A DNA stretch of 64,000 nucleotides, from assembly GCA_024305745.1 (NCBI GenBank), contig JAHRBS010000005.1, forward strand, positions 930,001-994,000, read 5' to 3'. Positions 44,107-56,064 of the stretch are shown here, one piece after another. The notes beneath the pieces were generated by a model. That model had not been told where the DNA came from and made no database searches. It was given only the letters and a program-made list of their open reading frames with translations. This DNA is from Polyporus tsugae. Lineage: Eukaryota > Basidiomycota > Agaricomycetes > Polyporales > Polyporaceae. The translations under genes and the position numbers were made by a program. Numbering within the stretch: position 1 is the first letter of the stretch; each line of letters opens with the position of its first letter.

Positions 44107-45517
44107 CTAATGATCATCATACAGGAGTTCCCCGGACAAGCAGGCCAGGTCATCGACTATGTCTGGTACTGGTCTCGCGCGAACTAAGGAAAGAACGGAT
44201 GGATCCTCGGATCTTCTGCGACAACGGAAGCCCTGCGTGAGTGTTAACCGTCCTGAGTATCAACCTCATGGAAGATGCATTCAATTTTCGAGTACTTACG
44301 CTTGGAATGGTTAGGGAGAGGTTCAACTGCGTCGACTCCGCTGTCCTCGTCGAAGAAGTGTCTCGAAACGGCGTCGTCTTCCTCCAGGTCACGACTATCC
44401 CCCATTCCCAACATTCTGCCATACCAATGGATCTCAATGAGCACCGGTGCTGGAAACGTGCAGTGATGTTCACGTACCGCCTGATAGCGTCAGCGAACCT
44501 CCGGAGGCCTATGTCCATGGTGAGTAACGCAACTTTGACTCGCGGAGTATAACATTCACCTTTTGCTCTTGGCTCTGCATCATACCTGTCCTCGCAGCTC
44601 GAGACCGTCCCATCGCTGAAAACTAAGGAAACTCTTGAGATGGAAGCGAAATCATCGTCGCTCGGAGGCTGCTCAGCGAGGGCCTTCTTCCATGTGCCGG
44701 AGTGCCTGACGATCCTACATCAGCATAATTGTCAGCTTGAACGAACCCCCTCAAACGCGAGCTGTTACGCACCGGACAAGCGCATCGCTTTCACGCAGGA
44801 ACTCCATGGGGTCCGGTAGGCTGTCCTCATCCAGCGTCCCCGCCAAGTCTAATGAAACGGTCACAACAGGGACCAGTTCGTCGGGCACCTTCGGTTTCAA
44901 AACGAAGGCGTCGTCCGCCGGGTCGTAATCCGGTTCGGCATGAGGCGTGCTTGCCTCCCGTTGTCTTTTCATGAGGACGGCAGTAGTCAGGTCTTCCGTC
45001 ATGAGCTCATCCACCCTGATCGTCTCGCCCGAAGCCATCTTGACGAGCTGGGGGTCATCTCGCCCTGGAAATTCGCCACTCGGAACACGGAGCGGCACGT
45101 CGGTGTACGCCCAGTGGTAGCAGTTAGAAAACGGAAACGCTGGCGTCGTGCGGACTGGCGAACGATCTTCCGGGTGCGCTGTGTTCGGGAGGATGGGAAT
45201 GCACATGCCGCGGGTGAGGCAGTACCGGGTGTCCTCCGCTCGGAGCCCAGGGCCGACTATCCATGCGCCAAATCTCGTCCATGGCTTGTTTGTGCTGGGG
45301 TATTCGAGAATCTAAGGTACGTCATCAGCGCTAAGGATGCCAACCACCGAGTGGCAACAACGAGACTCACCTCGTAGAGATAGACCAGACATTGAGCATG
45401 CTTGATGGCTCGGGCAGCCTCCTGGCCATCCGAGTCTAGGTCTTGGACCGTGGCTTGTACGTCAAGTTTGGCAACGGCGTAGGTGCAGGCTGGCGGGTAG
45501 GACATTGTAGCGACCAT
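44107..45517 (-). CDS. Orphan-family member C
   Basis: ATG 45517. Exon 1 (45371-45517) includes CTYAVAKLDVQATV and KHAQCLVYLYE. Exon 2 (44773-45311) includes KPWTRFGAWIVGPGLRAEDT, GMCIPILPNTAHPEDRSP, AFPFSNCYHWAYTDVPLRV, a basic/acidic middle, and LVPVVTVSLDLAGTLDEDSL, PDPMEFLRESDALVR. Exon 3 begins at 44714 with IVRHSGTWKKALAEQPPSDD, after the same phase-2 intron as in members A and B. The 3' part below 44586 is uncertain; a plausible last exon with RMLGMGDSRDLEEDDAV ends at 44107. It is more diverged from A and B than those two are from each other. No known domain is recognised. Confidence 0.65.
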
Positions 45518-45912
45518 GATGGTTATGGGTGAGGGGATAGGGAGGGACAACGCCGAGCAAGGTGTGTTTCATTTGTACTTTGGCGCTTCTATGACGGAGT
45601 GGCACGCCCACAAATTAACAACAAAGGATCAATAGCCGAGTTTTTGGTGGACTCCACTATAAAGGCTTTTCATTTCTCCAGGCCAAACTGCAAGATCCGG
45701 TGACGCTTTTATTGCTTCTTCAAGAAGTCTTTTACGCTCAGTTGTGACCTGTTGCCACTGCCGCTTTAGCGGGGCTCCAAGTCAGGTATGCAATCTCACA
45801 TTTATTGCTCGTATACTTTCGTGCATGTTCTGAATCCCATTTCCTCCTGTCCCTCTCCTCTATTCTCTTCGTTTTGTGGCCGGTACTCTCTCAACCTTTG
45901 CGGCTATTTACT
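45518..45912. other. Shared 5' region of two divergent orphan genes
   Basis: About 0.4 kb separates the starts of member C (leftward) and the next gene (rightward), so this is probably a bidirectional promoter. The right part is pyrimidine-rich. I saw no clear TATA box. Confidence 0.4.
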
Positions 45913-47240
45913 ATGTCCCATCACACCCTATGCTCAGACGCCATCGACTCGCAACCGCTCACATATACCCGTCCCAACTCCTCCAAATGTCTCCCCGGAG
46001 ATATATGCTTCATTCACGCTTCCATATCCACCCCAATAGAGCTGATGCTCCAAAGTTTGAACTCGATCAGGGCGGACCCCGACGCGCTCATGCGTTCACA
46101 TCTCGCGCTCTCCGAGATCAAGCGCAGGGGCATAGGCAAGCCCCGGCCTTGTATCCTCTCGAGACTGGCCATTCCTGGGGTCCGCGCCGGGGAGGTCTAT
46201 TTTATGGGCACCCTGGAAGGAAAACCGATCGACGCTGACGGCGTCTCCGAGCTGCTACAAGCGTTCGCGACGCCGATCTTCCCTAACCACGGCCTCCCCG
46301 GTGCGACGCACTACCACACCACACCGGCGTGGCCGCACGATTGTCAATGGGCTATCGGCTTCCCCGTCAAGGTCGACTACACCGAGCTGCAGAGACTGAC
46401 CCACTGGCGGTTTCAGGGCGGCAAGTATCCTGTTGACCCTCCCGGCACGGTATACACGATTGGCCGAGATATGTTGCAATCATTCCGGAACCATTGCATC
46501 GACACGTTCGACGCCTGGCAGCTGCAATGCGATACGGACCGGGAGTTCGCCAAGGGGTGTGAGGAGAGATGGCGGGTGCGTATTGCTGGGATTCACTGGC
46601 TGGTTTGTCACTCACTGTAAGTTGTGGTGAACTAGAATCAAGAAGCGACGTTGAGCAAAATATCTTTGGTGCGTTAGCAGCCGCATACGTTCCTCCGCTA
46701 ACTTTGCTGATCATCTTGTACTACTAGAGCCCTTTCAAAGGCGCGGCTTCAGGGTCGACGGCGAGTATTGCTTCCGCCCAGAGCCAGCGCGTCTCCCGCC
46801 CACCGTCACTCCATACCGTCCACGAGAATAGTGGCCAGGTGTGTCTACATTTATCCTAACACGCGTTCAGTGGGGATGTGCTGCGACGCTGATATTCCCG
46901 TCCTCAGGCGGTTGCAAAGCATGCTTGGGGAGGCGAGAAGAACCGCTCACCTCTACAAGACAGTAACGTTCAACACTGTGAATCAGATGTGAGTCATATG
47001 CAGTGCGTATTATTATTGACCGCACATTCCGCTAACCACCGTTAGGCCCAGGAGCGTCAACGGCGAAACTCCGTCGCCGGAGGATGCTCTGTCCACTCCA
47101 CCACGACCAAGGGCTCGAAAGCTTCTGGGGTCTCGAAGTCATCCCGCAAGAGCAAGTGGAGGATGGGAATACTCAAATCGAATCAGCGGAGCATGCAGAT
47201 TGAGACCCGCCCCTCGGGAGAAGATCATAGGTGGAAGTAG
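45913..47240 (+). CDS. Orphan protein, 362 aa, with basic low-complexity tail
   Basis: The exons 45913-46616, 46730-46838, 46908-46988 and 47046-47240 sum to 1089 nt. The N-terminal 235 residues look globular (PGDICFIHASISTPIELML, ALMRSHLALSEIKRRGIGK, RAGEVYFMGTLEGKPIDAD, DCQWAIGFPVKVDYTELQ). The last 125 residues are Ser/Lys/Arg-rich and probably disordered (SGSTASIASAQSQRVSRPPS, KASGVSKSSRKSKWRMG). I do not recognise the family. The start at 45913 is preferred over the upstream 45805 ATG, whose extension is very hydrophobic and could alternatively be a signal anchor. Confidence 0.6.
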
Positions 47241-47475
47241 GACGCATACTTATTTCAAAAGTTGTATAATCCCACGCGAATCGTTGGATCGTGAGACTAG
47301 TCGCGCTGAGAATCAGGTTCCTTCGGCCATACCAAACTTGGATCTTAATACTCGCCGACGGATGCCGCCCCTCCGGACCGTGTCCAACTTCACCGCCGAG
47401 TCAGTCCCAGTCTATGTAATTCAACTCCCGAAAACAAATCTTAGATAACGCTATCTTCGACCACCAGCATTCATT

Positions 47476-48748
47476 ATGGAGAGCAAGACATACCTCGTTC
47501 CTCACTTGGACCTACGAGGATCTTCATACGAGGTACGAGGTCATCCGTTGCCCCCATATTTTTGTCCTACACACTAACGCTCTGGTCACTGCGATTTTGG
47601 GGCATAGATAGGGCAGCAGCATGGCAAGCATCTCGCCCCACAGATCCTCGATCAACTAGCCATCTACCGCGACCTTTTTCAGGAGGCGTGCAGGTTCGAC
47701 TGGGCGCACGTTCGTACTGTCGCAGAGGAGTTCCGCGCCTCCGTCGGACAACTCGCGCCCCACCTATTGCAGGAGATGGAAGGCATCGCAGATGGTCTTC
47801 GCGCCCATGCTGAACAGCAGCGACAGAAGGTGGACGTCCTAGACATCGTCGCTCTGAACGCGCGCAGCGAGATTGCGCTGGGAAAGTGGGACGACGGGTG
47901 CACGAGCCTCGCGTGGCGGATCCGCGCGTCAGGCTCCGAGAGGGTGGTGCTCGGCCAGAACTGGGACTGGAGGGAGGGCGTCGGAAAGAACCTGGCGATG
48001 ATGTCGATCGAACAGGAAGGGAAGCCCAAGATCTGGATGGTTACCGAGGTACATACACCTACTCCCATATCCTGATAGTGCCAAGTAACGCTCATTGTTG
48101 AGCTAGCCAGGAATCGTCGGGAAGATCGGTTTCAGCTCGTCCTCGGTCGGTGTTCTCTTGAATGCAATCCGAGCGCGGCCAATCTCGACATCTCTCCTCC
48201 CTATTCACTGTCTCCTCCGCATCTCGCTCGAGAGCGACTCCGTCGACAGCGCGATCAGCACAATCGAGAAGCTCGGAGGTGCAGCATCGAGCCAACACAT
48301 CCTCATCGCCGACTCCCACAAAGCGCGGGGCCTTGAGCTCTCTCCTCGCGGTGGGGTCTACCTCCCGGAAGACGCGAACGGCATCATCGTTCACACGAAC
48401 CACTTTCTGGAAAACAAGCTCGTGGACGAACCGCCATGGCTCTCCGGCTCGCCTGTCCGCCTCACGCGCGCTAGGGAGATCTGCGGCGAGCTCATACAGG
48501 AACTCGGGGACGATCGCATCCGGGAGAAGGGGATTGACGCGACATTGCTGCGCGCACGCTTCTTCTCCGACACTTGCAACTCCCCGCAAGCGATCTGCTG
48601 TTCACCGGACCCGAACGGCATCGCGAGGATCCAGACGCTCTTCAACATCGTGATGACGTTCGGGGAGGGGAGGGAGCCTTCCGCTGAAGTCGTCTTCGGG
48701 AAGCCGGGCAGCGGGGAGGAGAGCGAGGTGTTCCGCATGCCCTGGTAG
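47476..48748 (+). CDS. Peptidase C45 / acyl-CoA:6-APA acyltransferase-like
   Basis: The exons 47476-47532, 47608-48048 and 48107-48748 sum to 1140 nt (379 aa). The family (C45, Ntn-hydrolase fold) includes penicillin acyltransferase penDE/IAT and related amidases. These self-cleave so that an internal Cys becomes the N-terminal nucleophile. Seen here are IGQQHGKHLAPQIL, ALNARSEIALGKWDDGCTSL with the candidate Gly-Cys cleavage site, VVLGQNWDWREGVGKNLAMM, FSSSSVGVLLNAIRARP, HILIADSHKARGLELSP and TNHFLENKLVDEP. The physiological substrate in basidiomycetes is not known. A role in penicillin synthesis is unlikely because no ACVS/IPNS gene is near. It is tail-to-tail with the CoA-transferase gene, with 130 bp between stops. 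Confidence 0.87.
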
Positions 48749-48878
48749 TCGGGTCGTCTGACCTGTGTATCGCAGCTTCTCGCAGTAGCATGTCCAGGGA
48801 AACGGCATTCATGAAATTCGCCTGTGTGATCATTAATGAATCCCACGTTAACATGCCGGTGCGAGCTGCTACTTCCTG

Positions 48879-50741
48879 CTACTTCCCGATGACACCCCCG
48901 GCCTGCAGCCGCGCAAACTCGGCCTCGTCGAGTCCCAGCTCGCCAATGAGCACCTCCCGGTTATGCTGACCCAGCTCCGGGCCCGCCCACCGCGTCTTCG
49001 CGTCACAGCCTTCGAGCACGGGCACGACCTTCGACATCTTCACGGTCCACCCTCCGTCAAGTTCGCCTTTGCCTTCTCCTCCCGGCTTTGGCACCCACAC
49101 GTCCTCGACTAGCCCGCGTGCCTGCGCATGCTCGCTCTCCACGATGTCCTTCACGTTCAGCACCCGGCCGACCGGCACTCCGACCGCGCGCAGCGTCTCC
49201 TCGACCTCCTGCGGCGTGCGCGTGCGCGTCCACGCCGAGATCGCGTCCTCAATCTCCGTCTGGCGCGCAACTCGGTGCTGATTGTGCGCGTAGTCGGGTC
49301 CGACAAGGTCCGTGCGGCCGAGCGCGCCCATGAGCCGGTTGTAGATCGAGTCCGCGTTCGCGCCGATGACGACGTACGCGGGCACGGAAGGCGCCTCGGG
49401 CGCGGGCGCGCAGGGGTACGCGTTGGTAGGCACGATCCCGGTCACGGACGAGCCTGACGGACCCCGGATCTAGGTTTCGTTTCGTTTTCGTGCATGAATG
49501 AACGCAATATTAATGTGCTATACAGCCTAGTGTGCAATGAGGGGCGGATATGAGCGACGTACCTTGCCCTTGCGGTCGTACTCAGGGATGACGCCTTCCA
49601 TTAGGTTGATCATGCTGGGCACGCGCAGAGTCATGAGTGCTGCTCCGATGCCGTTATGGGCGATGTGAATGGGAACGTGCCTCTCGAATATGCTGACATC
49701 GACCGTCTGGCCGCCGCCTTGCAGCCCCTGGGCTTCTCTGTTCTTCCGCGACAGCAGGGCGAGCACCTGTTGCTTGCTTGATATCAGCCAAAAATATGCT
49801 GCGTGGTAGCGATGATGCGCACGGTGCCAAAGGCTGCATGCAGTCCAGCCACAGAGTCGCCCAAGCTGATGTTCGGACGCACGGGGGCGCCGGATAATGC
49901 ACCAGTCTCGGGGTCTGGCGCGCCGTTGATATACCGAAAGCCAGACTCTGCCTCGCACACGGACGCATAGCCAGGACGAGAAGCCCAGGGCCCTGTCTGC
50001 CCATATCCGCTGACTCGCGTGAAAATCAGCGCAGGGTTGAGTGGATGAAGATCTGCGGGGCCGAGATTCCACTTCTCGAGGGCTGCATCGAGAAATATGA
50101 AGGAGACGAAGACGTAAAACGTCAGCATGTGAGGGCTGCGGAAAGGACGGGTGATCGGTCGACTGACTGCCAGGTTTGAAGTTCTCTAAAACGACGTCGC
50201 TCTTGACTGCGAGCTGCTTGACGAGCCTGGGGGCGTGAGCACTGAGCTAAGCATCGGCGCCGAGAGGACGGCGAGGCGTAGCGCACCTCCTGCCCTCCTC
50301 CTTGCGCATGTCGATGGTCACGCTCTTCTTGTTCCGCGCGATGCTCCGCCACCAGGGGCTGACGCCGTCGACGTCGAGTTCGCGCCACACGCGCAGGGGG
50401 TCTCCAACGTTGGGAGGCTCGACTTTGATGACTTCTGCGCCGTAGTGGCTGCCGCATGTGCCGGTTGGATTAGTACGCATGGCGGGAGGAGACATTCAAT
50501 GAACTTACCCAAGCAATTGACCGCAAAAAGGGCCTGCGATTACTTGTCCTACTTCGAGGACCCGGACGCCAGCGAGCGGTAGGCTGTGCGTGCTAAGGGC
50601 AGAGTGACTCATATTCCGCAGAGTCCTCGTGTCTGAGCGAATGCGTGTCTTGACATTCGAAGACAAGTTTTCGAGCGTTCCAGGTGAGGTGCCGTTGTGT
50701 CGAAAGATACTCTTGAAAGCAGATTGCCTGACTGCTGACAT
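48879..50741 (-). CDS. CaiB/BaiF family III CoA-transferase
   Basis: ATG 50741. A mitochondrial-type leader (MSAVRQSAFKSIFRHNG) precedes LPLAGVRVLEVGQVIAGPFC. Then come GHYGAEVIKVEPPNVGDPL (junction through GTAAGT), WWRSIARNKKSVTIDMRKEE, VKQLAVKSDVVLENFKPGAL, TRVSGYGQTGPWASRPGY, NISLGDSVAGLHAAFGTVLA, GGGQTVDVSIFE, MEGVIPEYDRKGK, GPSGSSVTGIVPTNAYPC, and a C-terminal domain ending GGVIGK. Family III enzymes move CoA between carboxylates; mitochondrial relatives act on glutarate or hydroxymethylglutarate. The specificity here cannot be read from sequence. The N-terminal basic, acid-free stretch supports mitochondrial import. Confidence 0.9.
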
Positions 50742-51985
50742 GTCTAATCAAGCGCAACGGTGAGCGAATTGAATGGGACAGGTTCAAACAATGAGTCGCA
50801 AACAAGGAAACGTGATGTGATTATTCCTGCGTGGATATCCGACCAAAATAAGATGATTCCCGGTTGCCGATTCGGATGTCCGACGGAGTGCGGAAGATGG
50901 TGAGTGTGGCTTGAGTCACAGTGTGGCCGAGCGGCCAGTGGGTGAGGCGCCTGAGGCTTCTCAGTCTGGTGGTTCGGCGGCCCGATGTTCCGCTGACCAT
51001 TCTCGTCTTGACTAGTCTTCTCCTCGAGCTCGTCGTCTTTGCAGTCTTTTGTGTCTACCCGGACATTTCTCCCGCGATCGCCCGCCTTTGTGTGGGTCCA
51101 AGTAGGTCCATACAACTCACTCAAAAAGGCTTCTGTGGTCCGCGCGAACCCAGTTTGTCACTAATATACGACGTATGCCGCGGCAGGCGTCGACTCCATG
51201 AACAGAATTGACTGTGCTCGAGCCCAATATTGAAGGGCGGGCGGCGCATATCTGGGGTGTTGCTACCATACTGTAAATTCACCTGTCTAGGCCTAGGCCT
51301 CCTTGCCATTGTAATATCAATGCGCACTGAATGCATGCTTCACCTTGCTGAAGATTAAAAACATTGACTACAATTTCAAACTCCCATTCTCCATCGATCA
51401 GCTTTCATTAACATTGTCTGCTTCCGACCGTCCGCCAAGCTCTGCGTGTACCTACCCCACAGTCGTACCCCATGTGCTGCAGTGTGCTGCATGGCGTATG
51501 ATGAGGATTGCCGAGTTAATGATAAGGCACTAGTACTTACTTATGTACTTATCAGGGTCTCCCAGGCACATGATTAGCACCCCGGAAGGTGTCGAGGTCG
51601 TCCGACGAGTGCCCTCGGAACTTTCATCCTCGACCGCTACCTCTTCCTTCTGCCTCGCCCTCGACAAGGCATCTTCGAGGCGACCCGTGCGACCACACAC
51701 TCTATTACAGGACAGAGTAGAGACTATACCGCCCGCACCCCTGGCTCCGTGCACAACCAGGTCCAGGCGACTCGCACGTGTAGCACGGACGCCCAACGTG
51801 AGTATCCCGGATTCTGTGCGGCCTTCCATACGACGACCAAAATGCACCCACAGCGCAGACGGCACCGACATAGGTCGCATATCCCGCCGACCTGGAACGA
51901 ATAGATGGACGGATGTGGAGTAGCTGCGGCGGGAGCGGATAGGCAACGGACTGCAACGGAGCTGAGGGAGTTGCGATCGACGGAA
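50742..51985. other. Divergent intergenic region
   Basis: This is the shared upstream region of the CoA-transferase (leftward) and the Rho GEF (rightward). A tRNA-like segment at about 50917-50970 does not fold properly. No gene is supported. Confidence 0.5.
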
Positions 51986-54900
51986 ATGAGCTCTTTATCC
52001 GAGAACACCACCGCCAGCGAGCCTCGTTCTCGCCGCGTGGAAGCCCTCGGGTCTCCAGAAGACTACAGGTTATCCACAGCATCCTCCGTCAGCACCACAT
52101 CCACCAGTTCCTTCTCTTCCCTTCAGTCCCTCCAGTTCCTCCTCGCCTCTCCTCCTTTCAGCCTCTCCATTACGTCTCCGCCAATCCCCCCGCGATCACC
52201 TCTCCGCCTCCAACACACTGTCAAAGGTGTGCCTGGCCGGCCACCTCACCCCCCTTCCCTTTCCGAATCTCTCGCGCCCATTGCCGAACTCGCGCTTGAG
52301 CCTTCGCTCGACCTGTACGACCCCGAAATGCCGCTTTTACACTCTCGCAGCTTTGGCTCCATCTCGGGGTTGCTCGACCAGCCCCTTTCTGCCGCCCTGC
52401 CACATTCGCGACGATCGACGACCCCCGACAAGCCCCTACCTCTTACTCCACAGCCGTCCCTGTCCACTCCCTCTCTGCCTACCGGCGCCGAGCCAGAGGA
52501 CGAAGACGACGTTACGCTCCTCCCCGACGCCGACCCCTCAGATTCAATGTGTACGTCGACTCCCAACATGACCAAGCGCGAGTACGCACTGCTCGAGCTC
52601 CTCGCATCCGAACGGACATACTCCAACGACCTTATATTCTTACGAGACCTACATATTCCGCTGGCCTCAGGTGCGTGTCTCCCCTCTGCGTAGGGTCTGT
52701 GGGCTTCATGATCGTCGGTTGACGACCTTCGTATCCGGCAATCCATCGGCACAGGCCAACCCACCGCATTCAATCTCGGCCCCGCCACTCCCCCAGGATC
52801 GTCGGCGTCCTCAGCACGCACGCTCTCGACCGCTTCCGACGCCTCCACAGCGTCGTACCTTGCCAACGGCCAGGCTCCCATGACGAGGGAGGACGTGAAG
52901 ATCGTCTTCGGGAACATCGAGAAGCTCGCCGCGTTCTCGGAGGAGCTTGCGCGGCAGCTGGAGTCCGCGCTGGGCGAGGTGGTTGAGGGCAACGAGGGGC
53001 AGGACTACGTGGGCAGGCTCTTCCTCGACTTCGTGCGTCCCTTTTCCCCGTCTACGCTTTCATCTCCCGCCCGAGCTTCTGACCGTGGCCCCATGTCCGT
53101 CCCCCTTCCACTCCCACTTCCGGTATTCGCGACCACATCTGTATGTATATAGATCCCGCAGATGGAGCCGATCTACAAGGCGTACATCACGAAGCAGGCC
53201 AACGCTGTCGAGCACTACAACAGCCTCCCGCGGACACCGGCGTTCAACGCGTACCTCGCGCAGACGCAGGTGCTCGCGCAGGCGTACTCGAACGCGTGGG
53301 ACCTCCCGTCGCTCCTCATCAAGCCCGTGCAGCGGCTGCTCAAGTACCCCCTGTTGCTCGCCTCGATCATCGCGGAGACGCCGGACTCCCACAGCGATAA
53401 GGCGAACCTGGTCGAGGCGCACGCGCGGGTGGAAGAGGTGGCGCGCGGCGTTAATGAGGGGCGGCGGCAGCGGGAGGTTGTGCGGGACGTGCTCGCGAGC
53501 GCCGCGGTGATCCCCACCCCACAGAGAGGCGGCGGCGGCGAGACGATCAAGGCGAAGAAGAAGGGCAGCCTGAGCGTCGGCGTCGCGGCATCAGTAAATC
53601 TCGGGCGCATGAAGAGCCTGCGGACGGCGGCGCTCAAAGCGAAGCAGGGGCCCGATGCGAACGCGGAGGCGGAGGCGGTCAAGGTGATGGGCGAAAGGCT
53701 GAAGAGCTACGAGCCATTCATGAAGCAGTTCGCGAAGGAGGCGACCAAGTGGGGCGATACTATGGGCACGTTTATCGGCGCGCTTGACGAGTGGGCGCAG
53801 ACCTTCGGGCGGGTGATCTGGATGGACCCCGAAGACGAGCGCTCGGAGGCGTTCGACGCTTTCCTGGCCCTCATCAAGCAGAACCTCCTGCCGCTCTGCG
53901 ACGGGATCAAGGTAGTGATTAAGGAGGACCTCCTGCATACCATCGGCGCCTTGGCAGACACGATGGTGGCCCCCGTCCGCCTGCTGGAGGCGATGCACAC
54001 GCTCGAGCCGCTCCATTATGGCCTGCTGAACCTCAACGTTGCCAAGTCGCGTCCTCCGCCCCAGCTCCTCGAGGCTTCACAATCCTATGTGGCACTCCGC
54101 GCGCAGCTCTTCGCGGAGCTTCCGACGTACCTCACGCTCCTGGACAAGGGCATGGCTGCGTGCATAGTCAAGTTCGCGCGCATCCAGGGGGCATTTTACA
54201 CCGGCGTCCGCGATCGATGGGGCGACCTATGGGACGCCCTCAAGATGGACGAGGAGGCGAACCAGGGTGCCGAAGAGACGCTTCGGGTTTGGTGGAGCCG
54301 GTACGCCGAAGTTGAGGTGCAGTTCACGGGTCTCAACATTGTCCGACGTTTGGAAAAGAAGCCGACTCCGGAGAAACAGCGGGTGAAGCCTGGCAAGCCG
54401 TACGTGAATGGAGGTCCGGCGACCGCCGTCGTGTCATCTGTCCTCGCTGCGCTTGACCCTCTGAGCATTGCCATGCCTCAACCCAGCCCATCCGAGTTCA
54501 CCTTCCCCACCACTCCAGCCCCAGCGAGCGCGAAGCCCAGAAGCGTCCACTCAATGCACTCGATGGAGTATGAGATGGGTACGGTGTCCCCACGGAAGTC
54601 TCAGGAGAACTTCCAGTCGAAAAAGTCGGGCAAGCCTAGCAAGTCGAGACGAACCTCATCCTCTTCGCGGACACACAGCACGACCTCAACGCTCATAGAA
54701 CCGCTTCCCCCGTACGTAAACTATAACATCCCGGCATTGGCTGCGCTTTCCCCCACGTCCCCCAAGACGGCCGCCCCAAGAATGCAGAGCATGCCGCTGT
54801 CACCGCCGCTCAAGAAGTCACATTCCGCCAACAAGTACCTCAATCTGGACGACGAGCTCACACCAAGTAACAGCAGTCTGAGCGTACACAGCGTCTCCGT

Positions 54901-55351
54901 CCCTTTGCAAGAGGATAGCCGCGGGCGGCCGTCCAGAAAGCCAAGTTTCCGCCGACGCCTGACCGACACCTTCAAGGCTCATGACACAAGACATCGACGG
55001 TCTCCCTCCCTGCCCGATTACGCCCACACCCCCTCGCCGTCCCCAAACACTGCTACGTTTGCACCTCCATCGACGCGACGGCGGAGGAGCGATGGGCAGA
55101 TACCGGCGATGTACGAATGCCGCGTGATCCACTCGTGCGAGCCGCCAGAGGGTGTCGAGTACCGGGACCTGCCGTTCTTCACGCTCGTGGTGGACGAGGT
55201 GTACGATATCCTGCAGGAAGCCGGTCATCCGTCCGTGCACCGCGACCTCCCGCTGTACGTGGACGACGGCGAGGACTGTCTGCTGCTCGCGCGCAACGAC
55301 GCGGGCGACGTCGGGTGGGCCCTCGCCAGCTTCATGGTCCCCGTGGACTAG
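51986..55351 (+). CDS. Rho guanine nucleotide exchange factor with DH, BAR and SH3 domains
   Basis: The exons 51986-52670, 52755-53032 and 53153-55351 sum to 3162 nt (1053 aa). An in-frame ATG at 51905 would add 27 residues. Residues 1-195 or so are Ser/Pro-rich and disordered. The DH domain follows (KREYALLELLASERTYSNDL, EDVKIVFGNIEKLAAFSEEL, YKAYITKQANAVEHYN and the helix WDLPSLLIKPVQRLLKYPLL). It activates Rho/Cdc42-type GTPases. A helical BAR-like region (about residues 440-690: LKSYEPFMKQFAKEATKWGD, LLEAMHTLEPLHYGLLNLNV) should bind curved membranes. A long disordered linker leads to a C-terminal SH3-like domain (YECRVIHSCEPPEGVEYRDL ... VGWALASFMVPVD). The order matches Tuba/DNMBP-like fungal GEFs and suggests a role in polarity or septation. 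Confidence 0.87.
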
Positions 55352-56064
55352 AGCATCGTGCGTGCTGCATGTTCTCATGGACTGTCTGCCGTGAAGTCGC
55401 TAGCTTACTTTGTACAACCAATGCTTCGGATCTCAGTCACCCATCCTCACTCTTTTAATCGCTTACACATTTCTTCTCCTCCAGTGCTACAGATCTGTAC
55501 CCCCATACCATCATGTGCCCGTGTTCATGCTCACTGCTGTATATCCCTTTCCCCTTCATGTCGCTTCGATCATCTCGCATTAGAGGCTCTGTAGTATCTT
55601 TGTCCCTTCCCTTTTCACTTCCTCCGGGTGCTGTTGCGAGCCTGTGATGGATACTATCGTGCGTTCATGTTGTATGTCCATCATCTCCCCTCACCCAGTC
55701 GCTCATCCGCATGTCACACAGTAGGTACAATGGTAATGATATCATGCAACTAACGATCATTCATGCCGATGGTACACATGAAGCCATGCGGGGCGATGTG
55801 GGATACAATCTAGAAAGGAAAATTTACTGGTACAATGAAGACTCGAGACAAGCGGTGCGGCCGAGCGAGGAGTTGAAGCAACGCTGAACGGGTACAGAAG
55901 CATACAGACACTAACGCCAAAGACAATTACAACTACAGCAAGCGAATCGAGACCCCGCTGAACCCTATAACACCAAAGTGCTAACACCTTGACCGTGACG
56001 TCGGGACAGGCGTTGAACGGTGTTACTATGAGACCAGACCAATGTACTAGGAACAAAGAAGGCT
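55352..56064. other. Convergent 3' flanks, no gene seen
   Basis: These 0.7 kb hold the 3' UTRs of the Rho GEF (+) and the flavin oxidoreductase (-). Pyrimidine-rich and AT-rich tracts and short frames only. Confidence 0.5.

Noticed and set aside
50917..50970. tRNA-Ser/Leu-like text (GTGGCCGAGCGG, AGGCGCCTGA)
   Set aside because: No consistent acceptor pairing, the anticodon stem CTGAG/CTCAG encloses only 4 nt, and no T arm follows in place.
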